From Micropterus salmoides (Eukaryota > Chordata > Actinopteri > Centrarchiformes > Centrarchidae): a stretch of 64,000 nt of DNA. The stretch lies in contig NW_024041150.1 in the NCBI RefSeq assembly GCF_014851395.1, positions 35,971,585 through 36,035,584 on the forward strand, given 5' to 3'. The notes under the pieces are model-generated. The model was not told where the DNA came from. It worked only from the letters and a program-made list of their open reading frames with translations, and ran no database searches. The position numbers and the translations under genes are program-made. Positions 1-10,384 of the stretch are shown in pieces (within the stretch, counting starts at the first letter, position 1; each line of letters begins with the position of its first letter).

Positions 1-81
1 ATAGGATCAACAAAACAAAGAGCAACATGGGCAAAACAGTAGAACACCAAAAACAGATCAGAATCCTTAACTCATAACTGC
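1..81 (-). mobile_element. End of LTR-like insertion, cut by window edge
   Basis: The reverse complement matches the first ~90 bases of the LTR-like insertion at 54308-55250, with one small indel. The insertion point in the flanking DNA is the same, so this copy was duplicated together with its flank. Only the outermost part is inside the window and the rest continues to the left. Confidence 0.6.
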
Positions 82-265
82 ACGTCCTATTCTGACATTT
101 CTAAACTAATAAAAACTCTTCAAAAAGCTTCTTAGAGATGAAATAGTCAATGCTGTACTGCACTAGAGGACAAGTCATGGATCAGTAGGATTCATCCTCT
201 GACCACCATTAATGTCTGTACCAAAGTTCATGGTAATCCATCCAGCAGCTCTTGAGATATTTCAC
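82..265 (-). repeat. Inverted copy of duplicon flank at 54156-54307
   Basis: Read on the minus strand this stretch matches 54156-54307, including the part that resembles the common fish repeat with 'tttggtacagacatt'. The same block, without the LTR, recurs near 35240-35395 and 43340-43420. It marks one end of a duplicated receptor unit. Confidence 0.65.
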
Positions 266-325
266 CTCAAGCAGAACCATGGCTCAGGGTGGGCGGCCAT
301 CTGCCTCGACCGGTTGGGGGTGAAG

Positions 326-350
326 GAGAGAGAGAGAGAGAGAGAGAGAG
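326..350. repeat. (GA)n microsatellite
   Basis: An uninterrupted GA dinucleotide run, followed by GA-rich sequence to about 395. The short open frame through it is only simple repeat. Confidence 0.9.
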
Positions 351-424
351 GAACAGAGAGAAAAAGAGAGGGATGGAAAGAGAGAGAGAAGGGAGGCAGC
401 CTACACAATATACACACAGCGGTA

Positions 425-1895
425 CAGACAGGTTTTAACATCCTGAAGGCACATTTGAAGTTTAGCTAACTGTTGAGTTTCATCTGGCTTGATTGATAGA
501 TATAACTGATATAACTATGAAAGTTTATGGAATATTTCCTGATAATATTGCCTAAGGGAAGCATATATAAAGTGAACAGGATTGGTCCGAGGACAGATCC
601 TTGTGGAACTCCATGACTAACTTTGGCATGCATGGAGGACTCATCGTTAACATGTACAAACTGAAATCGATCTGATAAATAGGACTTAAACCAGCTTAGA
701 GCGGTTCCTTTAATGCCAATGAAATGTTCCAGTCTCTGTAATAGGATCTGATGGCCAGTGGTATCAAATGCAGCACTAAGATCTAATAAAACCAGTACAG
801 AGACAAGTCCTTTGTCTGATGCAATAAGGAGGTCGTTAGTAATTTTCACCAGTGCTGTCTCTGTGCTATGATGAGCTCTAAATCCTGACTGAAAATCCTC
901 ATAAACTATCGCTCTGTAGAAAGTCACACAGCTGTTTAGCAACTGCTTTCTCCAGAAACTTGGAGAGAAATGGAAGGTTAGATATAGTCTATAGTTGGCT
1001 AAAACATCCGGATCAAGTTTGGGCTTTTTCAGAAGAGGTTTAATTACAGCTACTTTAAAGTACTGTGGTACATAGCCTGTTGATAAAGATAGATTGATCA
1101 TATCTAGTATAGAGGTGCTGACTAAGGGTAAAACATCTTTAAGCAACCTAGTCGGATGGGGTCTAAGAGGCAGGTTGATGGTTTAGATGAAGAAATTATT
1201 GAAGTTAGTTGGTAAAGATTGAGGGAAGCAAAACAGTCTAAACATGTATCTGGTTCTACAGCTGTTTCTAAGGTTCCTGAGTTTAGAGATAAGTCGGTGC
1301 CAGTTGAGGGCAGGTCTTAGTGAATTTTGTTTCTAATAGCTAGAATTTTATCATTAAGAAGCTCAGAAGTCGTAACTACTGAGAGCTATGGGAATACTTG
1401 GCTCAATAGAGCTGTGAGTCTCTGTCAGCCTGGCTACAGTGCTGAAAAGAAACCTGGGGTTGTTCCTATTTTCCACTATTAATGACGAGTAGTACGCTGC
1501 TCTAGCATTACGGAGACCTTCCTATAAGTTTTAAGACTATCTTGCCAAATTAAATGAGATTTTTCCAGTTTGGTGGAACGCCAATTCCTCTCAAGTTTTC
1601 ATGATATTTGCTTTAATTTGCGAGTTTCAGTATTATACCATGGAGCTAATTGTCTTTGTTTTATTATTTTCTTTTTTAGAGGGGCTACAGAGTCGAGTGT
1701 CATTCGCAGCGAGCCTGCAGCACTATCAAGATGATTGATTTGGGAAGGACTGAAATTAGCATCCTCCGTTACTTTGTGATCTGATAATGAATTTAGAGCT
1801 GATGGAATCGCATCCCTAAATTTAGCTACAGCACTATCAGACAGACATCTTGTATAGATATTTTTGCCCAATGGCGTGTAGTTTAGGGAGGACCG
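425..1895 (-). mobile_element. L2-like LINE reverse transcriptase remnant
   Basis: Minus-strand frames at 466-1146 and 1599-1871 encode pieces of a non-LTR retrotransposon ORF2. The first has the palm motif A (LDLSAAFDT) and motif B (VPQGSVLGPILF). The YADD catalytic box that should follow is ruined: it reads as SYIS with a frameshift, and the remaining similarity (QLAKLQMC...) continues in another frame to about 425. The 1599-1871 frame is the linker upstream of RT. The part between them (1147-1598) is degenerate. The copy is 5'-truncated and dead. The motif wording fits the L2/CR1 side of the Jockey group as found in fish; that assignment is from memory of the family. Confidence 0.8.
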
Positions 1896-2242
1896 ATCCT
1901 GACACAGGCAGAAATAAATACAGAAATAAATAAATGCTCAATAAATAAATAAGCATCTAATTAAATACACAAAAAATAAAGTAAATAAATAAATGTAGGT
2001 AGTAATTAAATTATACAAGAAGGCATAAATGTATATATTTTAATTACTGCCTTTACTTATTCACCTTTGTTATAATTACCTTATTTATTTATTCTCCGTT
2101 ATAATCTTCAACTTTATTATTAATTACTAATTTTTTTATGTATTTATTTATGTGTGTTTTAATATTTTTGTCTGTTTTATTCTTCCTTTGTATTTTTTTA
2201 CCTTATTTATTTTCACCTATGGTATTTATTTCTGCCTGTCCT
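1896..2242. mobile_element. AT-rich palindromic MITE-like element
   Basis: The left end (near 1900) contains caggcagaaataaatac and the right end (near 2222) its reverse complement, gtatttatttctgcctg. The interior is almost only A/T, with many aataaataaa words on the left and tttatttatt words on the right, so the two halves are roughly complementary. No coding capacity is visible. It abuts the broken 5' end of the LINE. Confidence 0.6.
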
Positions 2243-3791
2243 TTTACATTTCTGTATGCATTTCTGCCTCATTATGCAAATGAGGAGGGCTGTGTCTCAA
2301 GGGGTCATCTTCTCTCCTATTGGTGGACCAGTCAGACAGGAAAGCTCTAGGCCTACTCTGCCTGCACACATCAACGAGCTGCTCTTCACACAGTCAGATG
2401 GCTTCCTTCAGTGCGTTGAGGTGTTTAACAACTCTGAAGACAATACTACCAGCAATGTCTTCCTTCTCTTTTCATGTAGACGCTCCGACAGAGTGCTTTC
2501 AGTTTGCTGCATGCATGGACACAGAACTGCGGTATAGGAAGAGCACACGGTCAGCTAGCTGCAGCTAAATCTGGAGTGCACTCGTATTCAATTCTGTATG
2601 GTAAATTCAGTTTTAACGGAGCAGAGCGAGCTGACAGGCAGAGTTAGAGACTTTTTCTGTCCGTTTCTCTCTTTACAAAGACGCATGTTGCAGTGAGAGT
2701 CTTCTCTGAAGAGGGCAATGAAGTCTCAGTAGTACACGATGCGAGCACCACATACAACACAATTTATCAAATTACACAGCGGATGTACAGTATGAAATAT
2801 GATTGATTGGATTATACTCACAGGAAGTATAAAACATGTTACATGCGTCTATTAAAAGTAAAGTAACATAAAAATGTCAGGGAAATTACTTACTTAGATT
2901 TAAGTGCTGCAGTTTATTGCTGCAGTACATTTGAAATACCTTCCTACCTTTCTGATAGGAAGCCTTCTTGAGGTGGTATAAAACATTTCTTCTTAAATTA
3001 TGATTTGAGTTGTGGACAACTATGACCACATGAATTAAAAAATTAAACATTTCACTGCCCAAGTCAGCTATAACACAAGTCTTGTTCATTAGACTACATG
3101 CTGTACAGTATTTGTGGACAGGATTTATTATGCATTTCTTCTTCTTTGTTGCATGATTTAGAATAATAAGGTAAGAAATGGGTCTGTATTAAAAGTATCC
3201 ACTGTTCTCCCATGCTCTAACACACAGTAACGATGAAATGTGTGCTGTTCTCACATTCTTCCTCTGTATGTACACATAAACAACAAGGCAGGGAAATATA
3301 AAAGGAATTTATTTTATTGTTTGGGGGTTATTTGTTGCTCTCCTTCTCCTCCTTCTACTTTTCCTCTGAAGAATATGGTTATGTTCTCCGCATACCTTTC
3401 TTATCTCTTGAAGTTGGTTACTAATAGGTTATTTGTTCACCTAGCCGATACGATAAGTAGAAAAAACAGCCTTACAATAAATTATCCCCCGCATTAATTA
3501 TCAGGGTAGTAGACACCCTACTCAAAAATCTAGTCAGTAGTAGTGCTAGAGGGGATTCACCTCACATGTTGAACATCACTAACTTTACCTTTGGTCTCTT
3601 CTCAGATCACCATTGCTCGTTTGATGCCTGCAAGACTGAAGGTGATTTTAGGGGAGAGCACTGTTCCAACAGAATGAGGTGATGTTCTGCAAATATGCTT
3701 CAGTGGTTACTTTGTGAGACTGTATACTAACCAAGGCCATTTGCATTTTCTTAAAGTCACACTACAATATCCCCTGTCATTCTCGTTCCAG
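2243..3791. other. Intergenic stretch, no gene recognised
   Basis: I see no coding exon here. An octamer ATGCAAAT lies at 2274-2281, with an inverted CCAAT box about 40 bases downstream. Neither can be tied to a transcript. The 3' end leads into the broken V exon. Confidence 0.5.
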
Positions 3792-4011
3792 GTCTGGTCA
3801 GGTCTGTATCTTCTACATGAAGGTGTTGAGGTCCCAGAGTCTCAGGATGAACAGTTTGCAAGACGAGTGCAGTGTGACAAAGACGTCCTCAGAGAAGGAC
3901 GAATCAGACTTCATGTGTCCAGACTCAGGACTGAGGACTCGGGCCTGTACAAATGTCAAGTGCTCACAAATTATGGGATGAACTCTGGCAGATGCCGACT
4001 CAATGTCACTG
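3792..4011 (+). pseudogene. 5'-truncated V-domain exon (receptor relic)
   Basis: This encodes the C-terminal two thirds of the local V domain: the HEGVEVPESQDEQF segment, VQCDKD, the E strand RIRLHVSRL and the F-strand motif TEDSGLYKC. The N-terminal third with the B and C strands is absent. Homology starts abruptly at 'tcaggtctgtatc'. The splice donor is damaged: intact paralogs read ACTG|GTAAG, here the first intron base is A (position 4012). A matching anchor exon follows at 4511 on the same strand, so this is the remnant of one gene. It is most similar to the intact minus-strand gene at 58163-60056 (shared ARRVQCDKD and NYGM). Confidence 0.8.
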
Positions 4012-4144
4012 ATAAGTTGATTCAGTTGAACTTTCTTTTACATTAAGCAGCTTTTTGGATAAACAAGTACCTGAAAAGAAATGTATTGTGGACTACAACA
4101 ATCCACAACCTTTAAAGTTCCTTCTTGCGGCGTCTGGGAAATAT

Positions 4145-4312
4145 TCAATTCAATTCAATTCAATTTTATTTATATAGCGCCAAATCACAACAACAGTTAT
4201 CTCACAGCGCTTTTCATAAAAGAGCAGGTCTAGACCGTACTCTGTGATGTTATTTACAGAAGCCCAACAGTTCCCACCAAGAGCAAGCACTAGGCGACAG
4301 AGGCAAGGAAAA
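4145..4312 (+). repeat. Fish interspersed repeat (tatatagcgccaaatcac type)
   Basis: It starts with a CAATT tandem (caattcaattcaattcaatt), followed by the widely dispersed teleost sequence tatatagcgccaaatcaca, and runs to about 'gcgacagaggcaagg'. A shorter copy lies at 5527-5602. It sits in the intron between the V and anchor exons of the relic. Confidence 0.7.
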
Positions 4313-4510
4313 TATGTTGCATCTGTGTTAATTTTTTATTTCATTTATAGTAACAAAGTAACAACACACATTAATCAACATTATTGTAAATATGCATGTG
4401 TTAGCCTGCTGGCCATCTTTTGGCTGGCTGTTGTGGATCTTTTCGTTTCTCTTTCAGTGAAATGTTTTTTCTTCACATGAATGAAACAGATTTGTTTGGT
4501 CTCTTAACAG

Positions 4511-4674
4511 CAGCGAGGGATCAGCCCGAACCTGAGAGACCAAACACAGCAAGCTGGGGAAGGATCTACTGTGTACTGGGACTGACAGCAGCAGCAGTTA
4601 TGCTGGCTGTTTGTTACTATATATTAATTTTCTTTCTGAGGGGTGGTGATGGCCCAATGGACACATGCCTTTGA
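4511..4674 (+). pseudogene. Receptor stalk/transmembrane exon with SINE-derived tail
   Basis: An AG acceptor (4509-4510) opens a phase-1 exon encoding a Pro/Glu-rich stalk (ARDQPEPERP), then GRIYCVLGL and a long hydrophobic segment ending YYILIFFL. It is the counterpart of the 58163-58386 exon of the intact minus-strand gene (GRIGLYAGLGL). Directly after the membrane segment the frame runs into a SINE, which supplies the last ~11 residues and the stop. Because the upstream V exon is truncated and has lost its donor, the gene is probably non-functional. Confidence 0.75.
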
Positions 4675-4828
4675 GAGACCTGGGTTCAATTCCCCACTGT
4701 GACACATCCACTAATGTGTCCCTGGGCAAGACACTTAACCCCTAGTTGCTCCAGAGGCTTGCGATCTCTGATAAATAGCAATTGGCGCTTTGGATAAAAG
4801 TGTCAGCTAAATGAATAAATGTAAATGC
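4637..4828 (+). mobile_element. tRNA-derived SINE
   Basis: The head has a B-box-like gggttcaattcccc. The body reads 'gggcaagacacttaacccctagttgctcc' in two contiguous parts, and the tail carries gctttggataaaagtgtc and a short A/T end. A second, diverged copy lies at 29710-29902. The A box is degenerate (ggtggtgatgg), so this is a SINE and not a tRNA gene. Confidence 0.85.
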
Positions 4829-5526
4829 ATAGCAAAAAAGGTTTATAGTCCAGTCCAGTGTTGGATTTGATTAAAGTTACAGCTCAGCAGATCAGTCAGA
4901 GGAGTTTGATCAACACTGTAAAGGAGACAAGACTGTTAGAATACAAGTTTATACCACGGACACAGAAAATACTGGTTCTCATTGGCTGGCAGGTAATTAA
5001 ACTGTATATCAGCAACAACTTCTCACACATAACATGAGTAAAATAACAACAAACAAATAGCTTTTAAAGATTAAACACATCCTGCCTTTACATTCTTCAG
5101 TAAGTGGCCGTGGTATCCGAGTCACAGAATATAAAATATAAAATAATGAATTGATGGAGGAAACAGTAATAATGATGTGATTAATACATAATAACAAAAT
5201 CTAAGATCTTTATATTTATATCCTGTATTTGACTCCTCCAGTGTTTTAACCTGCAATTATATCATTTAAATGCACTTTAAACTGAAATATACTGTTACTG
5301 TTTCATTGTTGTTTGTTACAGCTCCTATTTTCTGTCGGTTACTAACTTACGTAACTAATGACAAGTAATGATTGTTTGTGTTGTTTAAAGAAAAGTTATG
5401 TGGTGTTAACTCTGGTATTAAGGTCAAAGGTCACCAGAGAGACCTTTTTACTGGAAGTGAGGTGTTTTTGTTTAGAAATCCTCACCTGGCTGCAGGTTAC
5501 AGCTGAGCTCATTTAGACCACCAGGC
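4829..5526. other. Non-coding stretch downstream of the relic
   Basis: No exon or known repeat is recognised. It may be 3' flank or 3' UTR of the truncated + receptor gene. The region is A/T rich with many stops in all frames. Confidence 0.4.
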
Positions 5527-5602
5527 TCGTTCAATTCAATTCAATTCAATTTTACTCATATAGCGCCAAATCACAACAACAGTTATCTCACAGCGCTTTT
5601 CG
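5527..5602 (+). repeat. Second copy of tatatagcgccaaatcac repeat
   Basis: It has the same CAATT tandem followed by atatagcgccaaatcacaac as at 4145, and ends after about 75 bases at 'cagcgcttttcg'. Confidence 0.7.
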
Positions 5603-5748
5603 TTGAAATGTAACTGATGATCACAAAGACCTTCTGCTGTCTTTGTGTTTTTACCTCTGATATTTGCTGGAAATGTTATCTTGTTGATTCATTTGTCACT
5701 GAAATGTTTCATGTATATTTTGTATATATTTCAAATGAAAAGTGACTG

Positions 5749-5754
5749 AATAAA
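5749..5754 (+). promoter_or_regulatory. Possible polyadenylation signal
   Basis: AATAAA lies within 'tgactgaataaaatatt', on the strand of the relic receptor gene and ~1.1 kb past its stop. It could be its old 3' end; no other support. Confidence 0.25.
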
Positions 5755-6379
5755 ATATTTAATATATTTTTTTTAAATGCAGACTTTTTGTATTGACTGA
5801 ACGACTGCAAGTGACTTTCTAACCTGCATCAACTGAGAATTTGTTTTGTCAACTTATTTTTTTTTTAAACTTTAAACATAAATACAAAAACACCATCAAA
5901 TAGAAAGCCATTTCTAAGGACCAGCTGAACGTCTCTTTGCATATATTGCAAAGAAAAAGCTTCAGTCTGGCCACAGCACCTCACCAACATCGCAGCAGTG
6001 TTTTCTCTGGTCGAGCAGCAGGAGAAGTATCGCCTGGTACTGTGAATCAGCCCTGAGAAGCTTCTACAGCTGTATCTGCACATGTAGCTTCCATAGTTTG
6101 CAGAAAAGGTTCACGAATGGGGATCGTGGTCATAGATCTTTCATCAGGCAGTAAATACTGTAAATACTCTGTAGGTAGAAATACAGTTTACAATCTCATG
6201 CATACATGCAGTGAAACATAATTTCTGTTTGGAGTACTGTGGTACACTTGAAATACTGTACTACAGTAAGAATTGAGTACTGTATTGATATGCAGTACTA
6301 CAATACTATAATGAGAGGTGATTATTTACCTGGATGCTGCTGTGAGCCTGCTGCAGTTTGGTTGTTGTTTCTGCCCAGA
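5755..6379. other. Unassigned intergenic stretch
   Basis: No gene is recognised. At 6230-6310 there is a run rich in 'tactgta/tacagta' words (tactgtactacagtaag, gagtactgtattg). It may be the terminal repeat zone of the transposase fragment that follows. Confidence 0.3.
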
Positions 6380-6480
6380 CTCCCTCACTGTTAGGAGAGA
6401 GGCAAGGGGAGTGAGAGGAAGAGGACGAGGAAGACCAAGGAGAACCGTAATCTCTGATGAGTTCAGGCCACCATCGTCTG
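6380..6480 (+). mobile_element. Fragment resembling an IS630/Tc1-type transposase start
   Basis: The frame reads RGVRGRGRGRPRRTVISDE, a basic GR-rich stretch followed by ISDE. It recalls the N-terminus of IS630-like transposases dispersed in fish genomes. Only ~35 residues fit; then similarity stops. This is a family recollection from a low-complexity stretch, so the call is tentative. Confidence 0.4.
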
Positions 6481-7349
6481 TGTTGGCATCTATCGCACCA
6501 AAACAGCAGAATTCAGTTGTCCCCACCTTAATTGCTAAATTTGCTAAATTGCCTATTGAAGTGATGAGCATGTGAGGTCACATTATGAAAGTTAAAGGTT
6601 AAGTGTGAGTTTTAGTGACCTGTAGTGGTGAGGCTTGTGAATTGCCCCCCCCCCCCAAATGTCTGTTTTAAGTTTTTTGAAACACAAAACAAACTACATG
6701 TTTTTTCTACCAGGGCAGGAAATGTTTAGCCGGCTGATGCTTCCATGCTCTAAGCTAAAGTTACTTTTATTGCCAATTACTGATCGGCTGATTGTCTCGC
6801 TAATGTTACACGTCTCGCGGTGATTATAGACAGCTTCTAGCTAACGTTAAAGCTATTAACAACAATTTTCATTTACATCACTAAAGTCTGACAAACTTAA
6901 GTTAATTACCTGTCAGGCAGAAAACAGATAACTTCCAGATAACTGCCGTCAGCTGTTTGTATCTGTCCCGAATCCTCTGGCTTCATTGTATAAAGATCCA
7001 CACTGAAAATTTATCTGATTTTTGTGTGTATTATTCTCTTTTCTCTATCAGCTAACAGAAAGTTTTATTCTTTTGCAAAGTACTTTTGAATCTATGAAGC
7101 ACTTTCTAACTTGTTTTTAAACGTAAAGTTTGACTATTGTTTTCCACCACACTTTACTAATTTATTTTGAATATTTATTGGATATATTGCCATTAAAAGT
7201 GTTTTAACTGTGACAGCCAAGCTTTTTAAATCCCAGAATAAGACACAGAAAAGTTTCATTAATAGATGTTTTTACAGCATTTAATAAATGAATTAAAAAA
7301 CCCTGCTGACTTACATTACACTACGTTATATATTAGAACTTGTGACCTT
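6481..7349. repeat. Paralogous 3'-flank block
   Basis: From ~6990 the sequence matches 31790-32420 (downstream of the intact + receptor) and the inverted block at 50150-51400. Shared words include agaaagttttattctt, aaagtttgactattgttttcc and agcttttt­aaatcccagaataag. It therefore once lay 3' of a receptor gene. The 6481-6990 part has no recognised content, apart from a C10 run near 6647. Confidence 0.6.
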
Positions 7350-7448
7350 AATGTAAACAATAATGTCATCCAGGAAGTGTCTAATGTAAACAATAATGTC
7401 ATCCAGGAAGTGTCTAATGTAAACAATAATTTAATCCAGGAAGTGTTT
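7350..7448. repeat. 33-bp tandem repeat, three copies
   Basis: Three head-to-tail units each begin aatgtaaacaataat and end ccaggaagtgtct/ttt. Units 1 and 2 are identical and unit 3 has a few changes. A partial fourth copy recurs at ~7587. The unit length is a multiple of three, so an open frame passes through, but that frame is not a gene. Confidence 0.9.
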
Positions 7449-7889
7449 AATGTTGGACATTAACTAGTTATAACCTGCTCAGGGACTAAGGATGGAAATG
7501 AGCTATTTAGCTATTTTGCATTTACATTTAAGTCTAACTATGGTGTTGATTAATGTGCACTGTCCCTGTTAAATAAAAATAAAAATGTAAACAATATTTT
7601 CATCCAGGAAGTGTTTTAGTTTTTGTCAGACTCCTGAAAGCCATAGCTGGATCTCAACACCTCCTATTTTTTTAAATTTCACTCTATCTTTTTGTAACTG
7701 GACACCTATGACATTAGTTCCTGTATTATTAAACTGAGGGTGAGAAGGTAAACAGCTTGGTGCTGGTGTTATTTGTTAAACTAACAACAACCGGAAAATA
7801 GGTTAAATATCTTCTCAGTGACAAACTCATCATCGACTACAAAACGTAAAGAGTAAAGCGTTTACTGATGATGCAGCACAAAGCATCAG

Positions 7890-8325
7890 TAAGTAAGTAA
7901 GTAAACTTTATTTGTATAGCACCCTTCACAAACAAGAAGTGTCACAAAGTGCTTCACAGTAAAAAATAAAACAAATAACAACAACAACAACACTTAAAAT
8001 ACAAAACTATATGGCTTGTTAAAAGCTTGTCTAAAAATATGTCTTAAGGTGTTTTCTAAAAGATTCCACAGAATCCAAGGCTCTCAAGGCTAAAGGGAGA
8101 GAGTTCCAGAGCCTTGGAGCCACCACACAGAAAGCACGATCACCTTTTGTTTTATAACGTGTTCTGGGAACAGTTAAAAGGTCTTGTCCAGAAGACCTCA
8201 GACAGCGACCAGAAATGTGTGCATGCAACAGATCCTGGATGTAAGAGGAAGCTTGACATTCAAGTAATGGTTAAAATTTTAAAATGTACTCTAAAACCAA
8301 TCCAAAGCCAATGAAGGGCCTTAAG
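7890..8325 (-). mobile_element. 3' end of a LINE (5'-truncated)
   Basis: The minus frame at 8031-8228 encodes the typical extreme C-terminus of an L2/Rex-like ORF2: VPRTRYKTKGDRAF followed by LWNSLPLALR and FRKHLKTYF. The 3' UTR follows, ending in a (TTAC)n tail seen on + as gtaagtaagtaagtaa (7893-7909). The paralogous block at 34270-34315 lacks it, so it inserted after the duplication or was lost from the other copy. Confidence 0.8.
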
Positions 8326-8498
8326 TACTGTTGATATGTTCACGTTCTACCACGCTGAGGTGTAAAACATTTTTAACACCTGCCAAACAATGAGAAACAG
8401 TATTTTCCCTGTGGCCATGGTGAAATATTGAGTCCTAACAAGAGTCTGATTATCACGTCCACTTCATGCAGTGATCGGCCAGGTACACGGAGGTGTTA

Positions 8499-8694
8499 AG
8501 CTGATGATACACAGGACAACGTTTTGAGCAATTTTGCTGGGCAATGTTGCTAGTGGCAAATCTGCTGATGTTTTGAACGGATAGCGGCGGTGCAGGGCAG
8601 GTGGTGGAGTAGTGGGGGATTCTTTACTCATTACCATTGACGGCAATGTTGCCCTGCACGATTGCTCTAAAAGTTGCTCTGTGTATCATCAGCT
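8499..8694. mobile_element. PIF/Harbinger-type MITE with TTA duplication
   Basis: The 196-bp element has perfect inverted ends agctgatgatacacag / ctgtgtatcatcagct, flanked by direct TTA (8496-8498 and 8695-8697). The paralogous site near 34452 reads ggtgttaaagtactg with a single TTA, an empty site. A 3-bp TTA duplication is the hallmark of PIF/Harbinger elements. No coding capacity. Confidence 0.85.
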
Positions 8695-9019
8695 TTAAAG
8701 TACTGAAGGTAACTTCTCTACCAAACTGTCTTTTCTGTCTTCACAACTTCTGTCACTCATGTTAACAACTAAGTTTAAAACCACAAGCGCCTTCAGAGTG
8801 AAGAAGTCTGAAGCTGTGCGCTCTTACCTCTGTTTTTATAGTTTCACTGAATCCAGACTACAAAGACACAAAGATGTTGGAGAGAGATCAGGTAGGCAGC
8901 GTGAAGCAGCCAGGAAGAGGCTGCAGGATTTTAGCGTGGCCGTTCAGAGCAGCTATGAACACTTTTGTTTCCGGACGGTGTCGGACAACACTTCGTATGA
9001 CCAAATTAGTTTGAACCCT

Positions 9020-9335
9020 CACAGAAATGAAACCAGAATGAAACATCTCAGGAACTACTGGATGGATAACCATGACCTTTGGTACAGACATTCATGGTGG
9101 TCAGAGGATGAATCCTGCTGACTTTGGTGAGCCATGACTTTTCCTCGAGCGCCACCATGAGGATCACATTTACAGTTTCCTGTGAAATGTCTCCAACTAT
9201 TTGATGGATTGTCACTTGTTCATGATCCTCTCCAGATGAATTTTATCACTTTGGTACCATTAGCATATAGCTCAAAGCACACTGTGCCTAAATCCAGCGT
9301 CACAGAGGCGTTAGCATGGCTGTAGTGTTGTTACA
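9020..9335 (+). repeat. Common teleost repeat (tttggtacagacattcatgg type)
   Basis: It contains ggatggataaccatgacc, tttggtacagacattcatgg, agcgccaccatgagg and tagctcaaagcac, the ordered words of a repeat found across percomorph genomes. Related copies lie at 34765-35065, 40720-41100, 45700-46075 and at both inverted ends (180-265, 54156-54235). Confidence 0.65.
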
Positions 9336-9342
9336 TGCATGA

Positions 9343-10275
9343 CTACAAATGTTCAGCAGTGATACAGGAGATAAACCAGGACAGCAGCACTACAGTCAGA
9401 CCTAATCTACAGCAGCAGGTGGTTCCCTGGTTTGTTGTCTTTTGTTTCTCATCTGTGGGCCGATCACTGGCTGCTGTAGAGATCAAACAAATGTTTCATG
9501 TGATGAAAAAACATTTTAATGAAGGAGAAAACAAAAGAACCAGCAGATTAAGGAGTTTTCATATTTACAGCATTGTCTATTTAAAACAAGACTCATGCTG
9601 CTTTTAAAACTCATAAAATGGTGATAGAATTTCATTTAAGTTGAGACAGTTCTTATTGCATTTAAGCCACAAATATTGCAAAATATTATAAAATTACAAA
9701 GTCTAAAAACTCATGAGACAGGTACTGGGTGGACGGCTCAGACAAACAGACATGTTAGTTTGTGTCCATACAACATGTCTGTAGAGTCTAGTTCAGCAGC
9801 CCAGTCAGTGCAGCACTGATTACTGCAGCAGAATATCTTCAGCAGTTTCTATTCATCCAAAAAAAAGTTGAAATCTGAGGAGAAAGTTCTTCTAAGGTCT
9901 ATTGAGTCAACCTACCAGTAACTATGAGTCTGCATTCATTATAGTTGCCGCCGTAATTTGTGAGCACTTCACACAGGTACAGGCCCGAGTCCTCAGTCCT
10001 GAGTCTGGACACATGAAGTCTGATTCGTCCTTCTCTGAGGACGTCTTTGTCACACTGGACTCGACCAGCAAACTATTCATCCTGAGACTCTGGGACCTCA
10101 ACACCTTCATGTAGAAGATACATCACTGAATCTGTACGATCAGTTAACAGCTGACAGCAAATAAAAAGGGGGACGGGAGGCCTGTCAGTTTTGGTTGTGA
10201 AGGTCCACTCCAGTGTGATGTTCTCGTTCTCCTCTGCCTGATAGGAGGTCTGTGTCACATTCACTACAAATGTTC
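9343..10275 (-). pseudogene. V-domain receptor gene, nonsense-mutated, no leader exon
   Basis: The V exon (9916-10275, 360 bp, intact AG/GT) and the stalk/anchor exon (9343-9473, 131 bp) are nearly identical to those of the intact gene at 35078-36696. The V exon has a premature stop: the Gln codon in SQDEQFAG is TAG (10073-10075 on +), so translation would end before VQCDKD and the F-strand Cys. The leader exon expected ~230 bp upstream is not found, because a LINE fragment (10385-11040) and other foreign DNA interrupt the intron. The anchor exon is still open (SDRPTDEKQKP, then CCCRLGLTVVLLSWF). This is a dead or dying paralog. Confidence 0.85.
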
Positions 10276-10384
10276 CTGTTGAGGAGACAGAGAGGGAAAG
10301 TGAGGAGCAGACAAACTGACAACTTTAACATGTGAGCCTTTAAACTCCATCTACACATGTTTCTGTTTCTACAAGCTACAAAGA

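Noticed and set aside
212..469. 85-codon + frame with ERERERERE
   Set aside because: A GA microsatellite read in frame, overlapping duplicon repeat and LINE 3' sequence on the other strand.
2274..2281. Octamer ATGCAAAT as an immunoglobulin-type promoter
   Set aside because: An 8-mer in A/T-rich DNA with no gene start nearby; chance is sufficient explanation.
1896..2350. Frames rich in Phe/Leu/Tyr (e.g. 2138-2350) as a membrane protein
   Set aside because: They arise from TTTATTT-type repeats of the palindromic element; no exon signals or conserved domain.
4637..4828. Possible tRNA gene from the B-box-like gggttcaattcccc
   Set aside because: The rest does not fold as a cloverleaf and the tail is a known SINE type. 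A second copy at 29710 confirms a dispersed element.
7350..7448. CRISPR-like regularly spaced repeats
   Set aside because: The units are contiguous without spacers, in a vertebrate context; a plain tandem repeat.
9902..10114. Antisense 70-codon frame (MSQPTS...) conserved in four V exons (also at 36047, 39752, 44717)
   Set aside because: It is the exact antisense of the receptor V exon. Its conservation follows from the sense coding sequence and it has no domain, start context or exon structure of its own.
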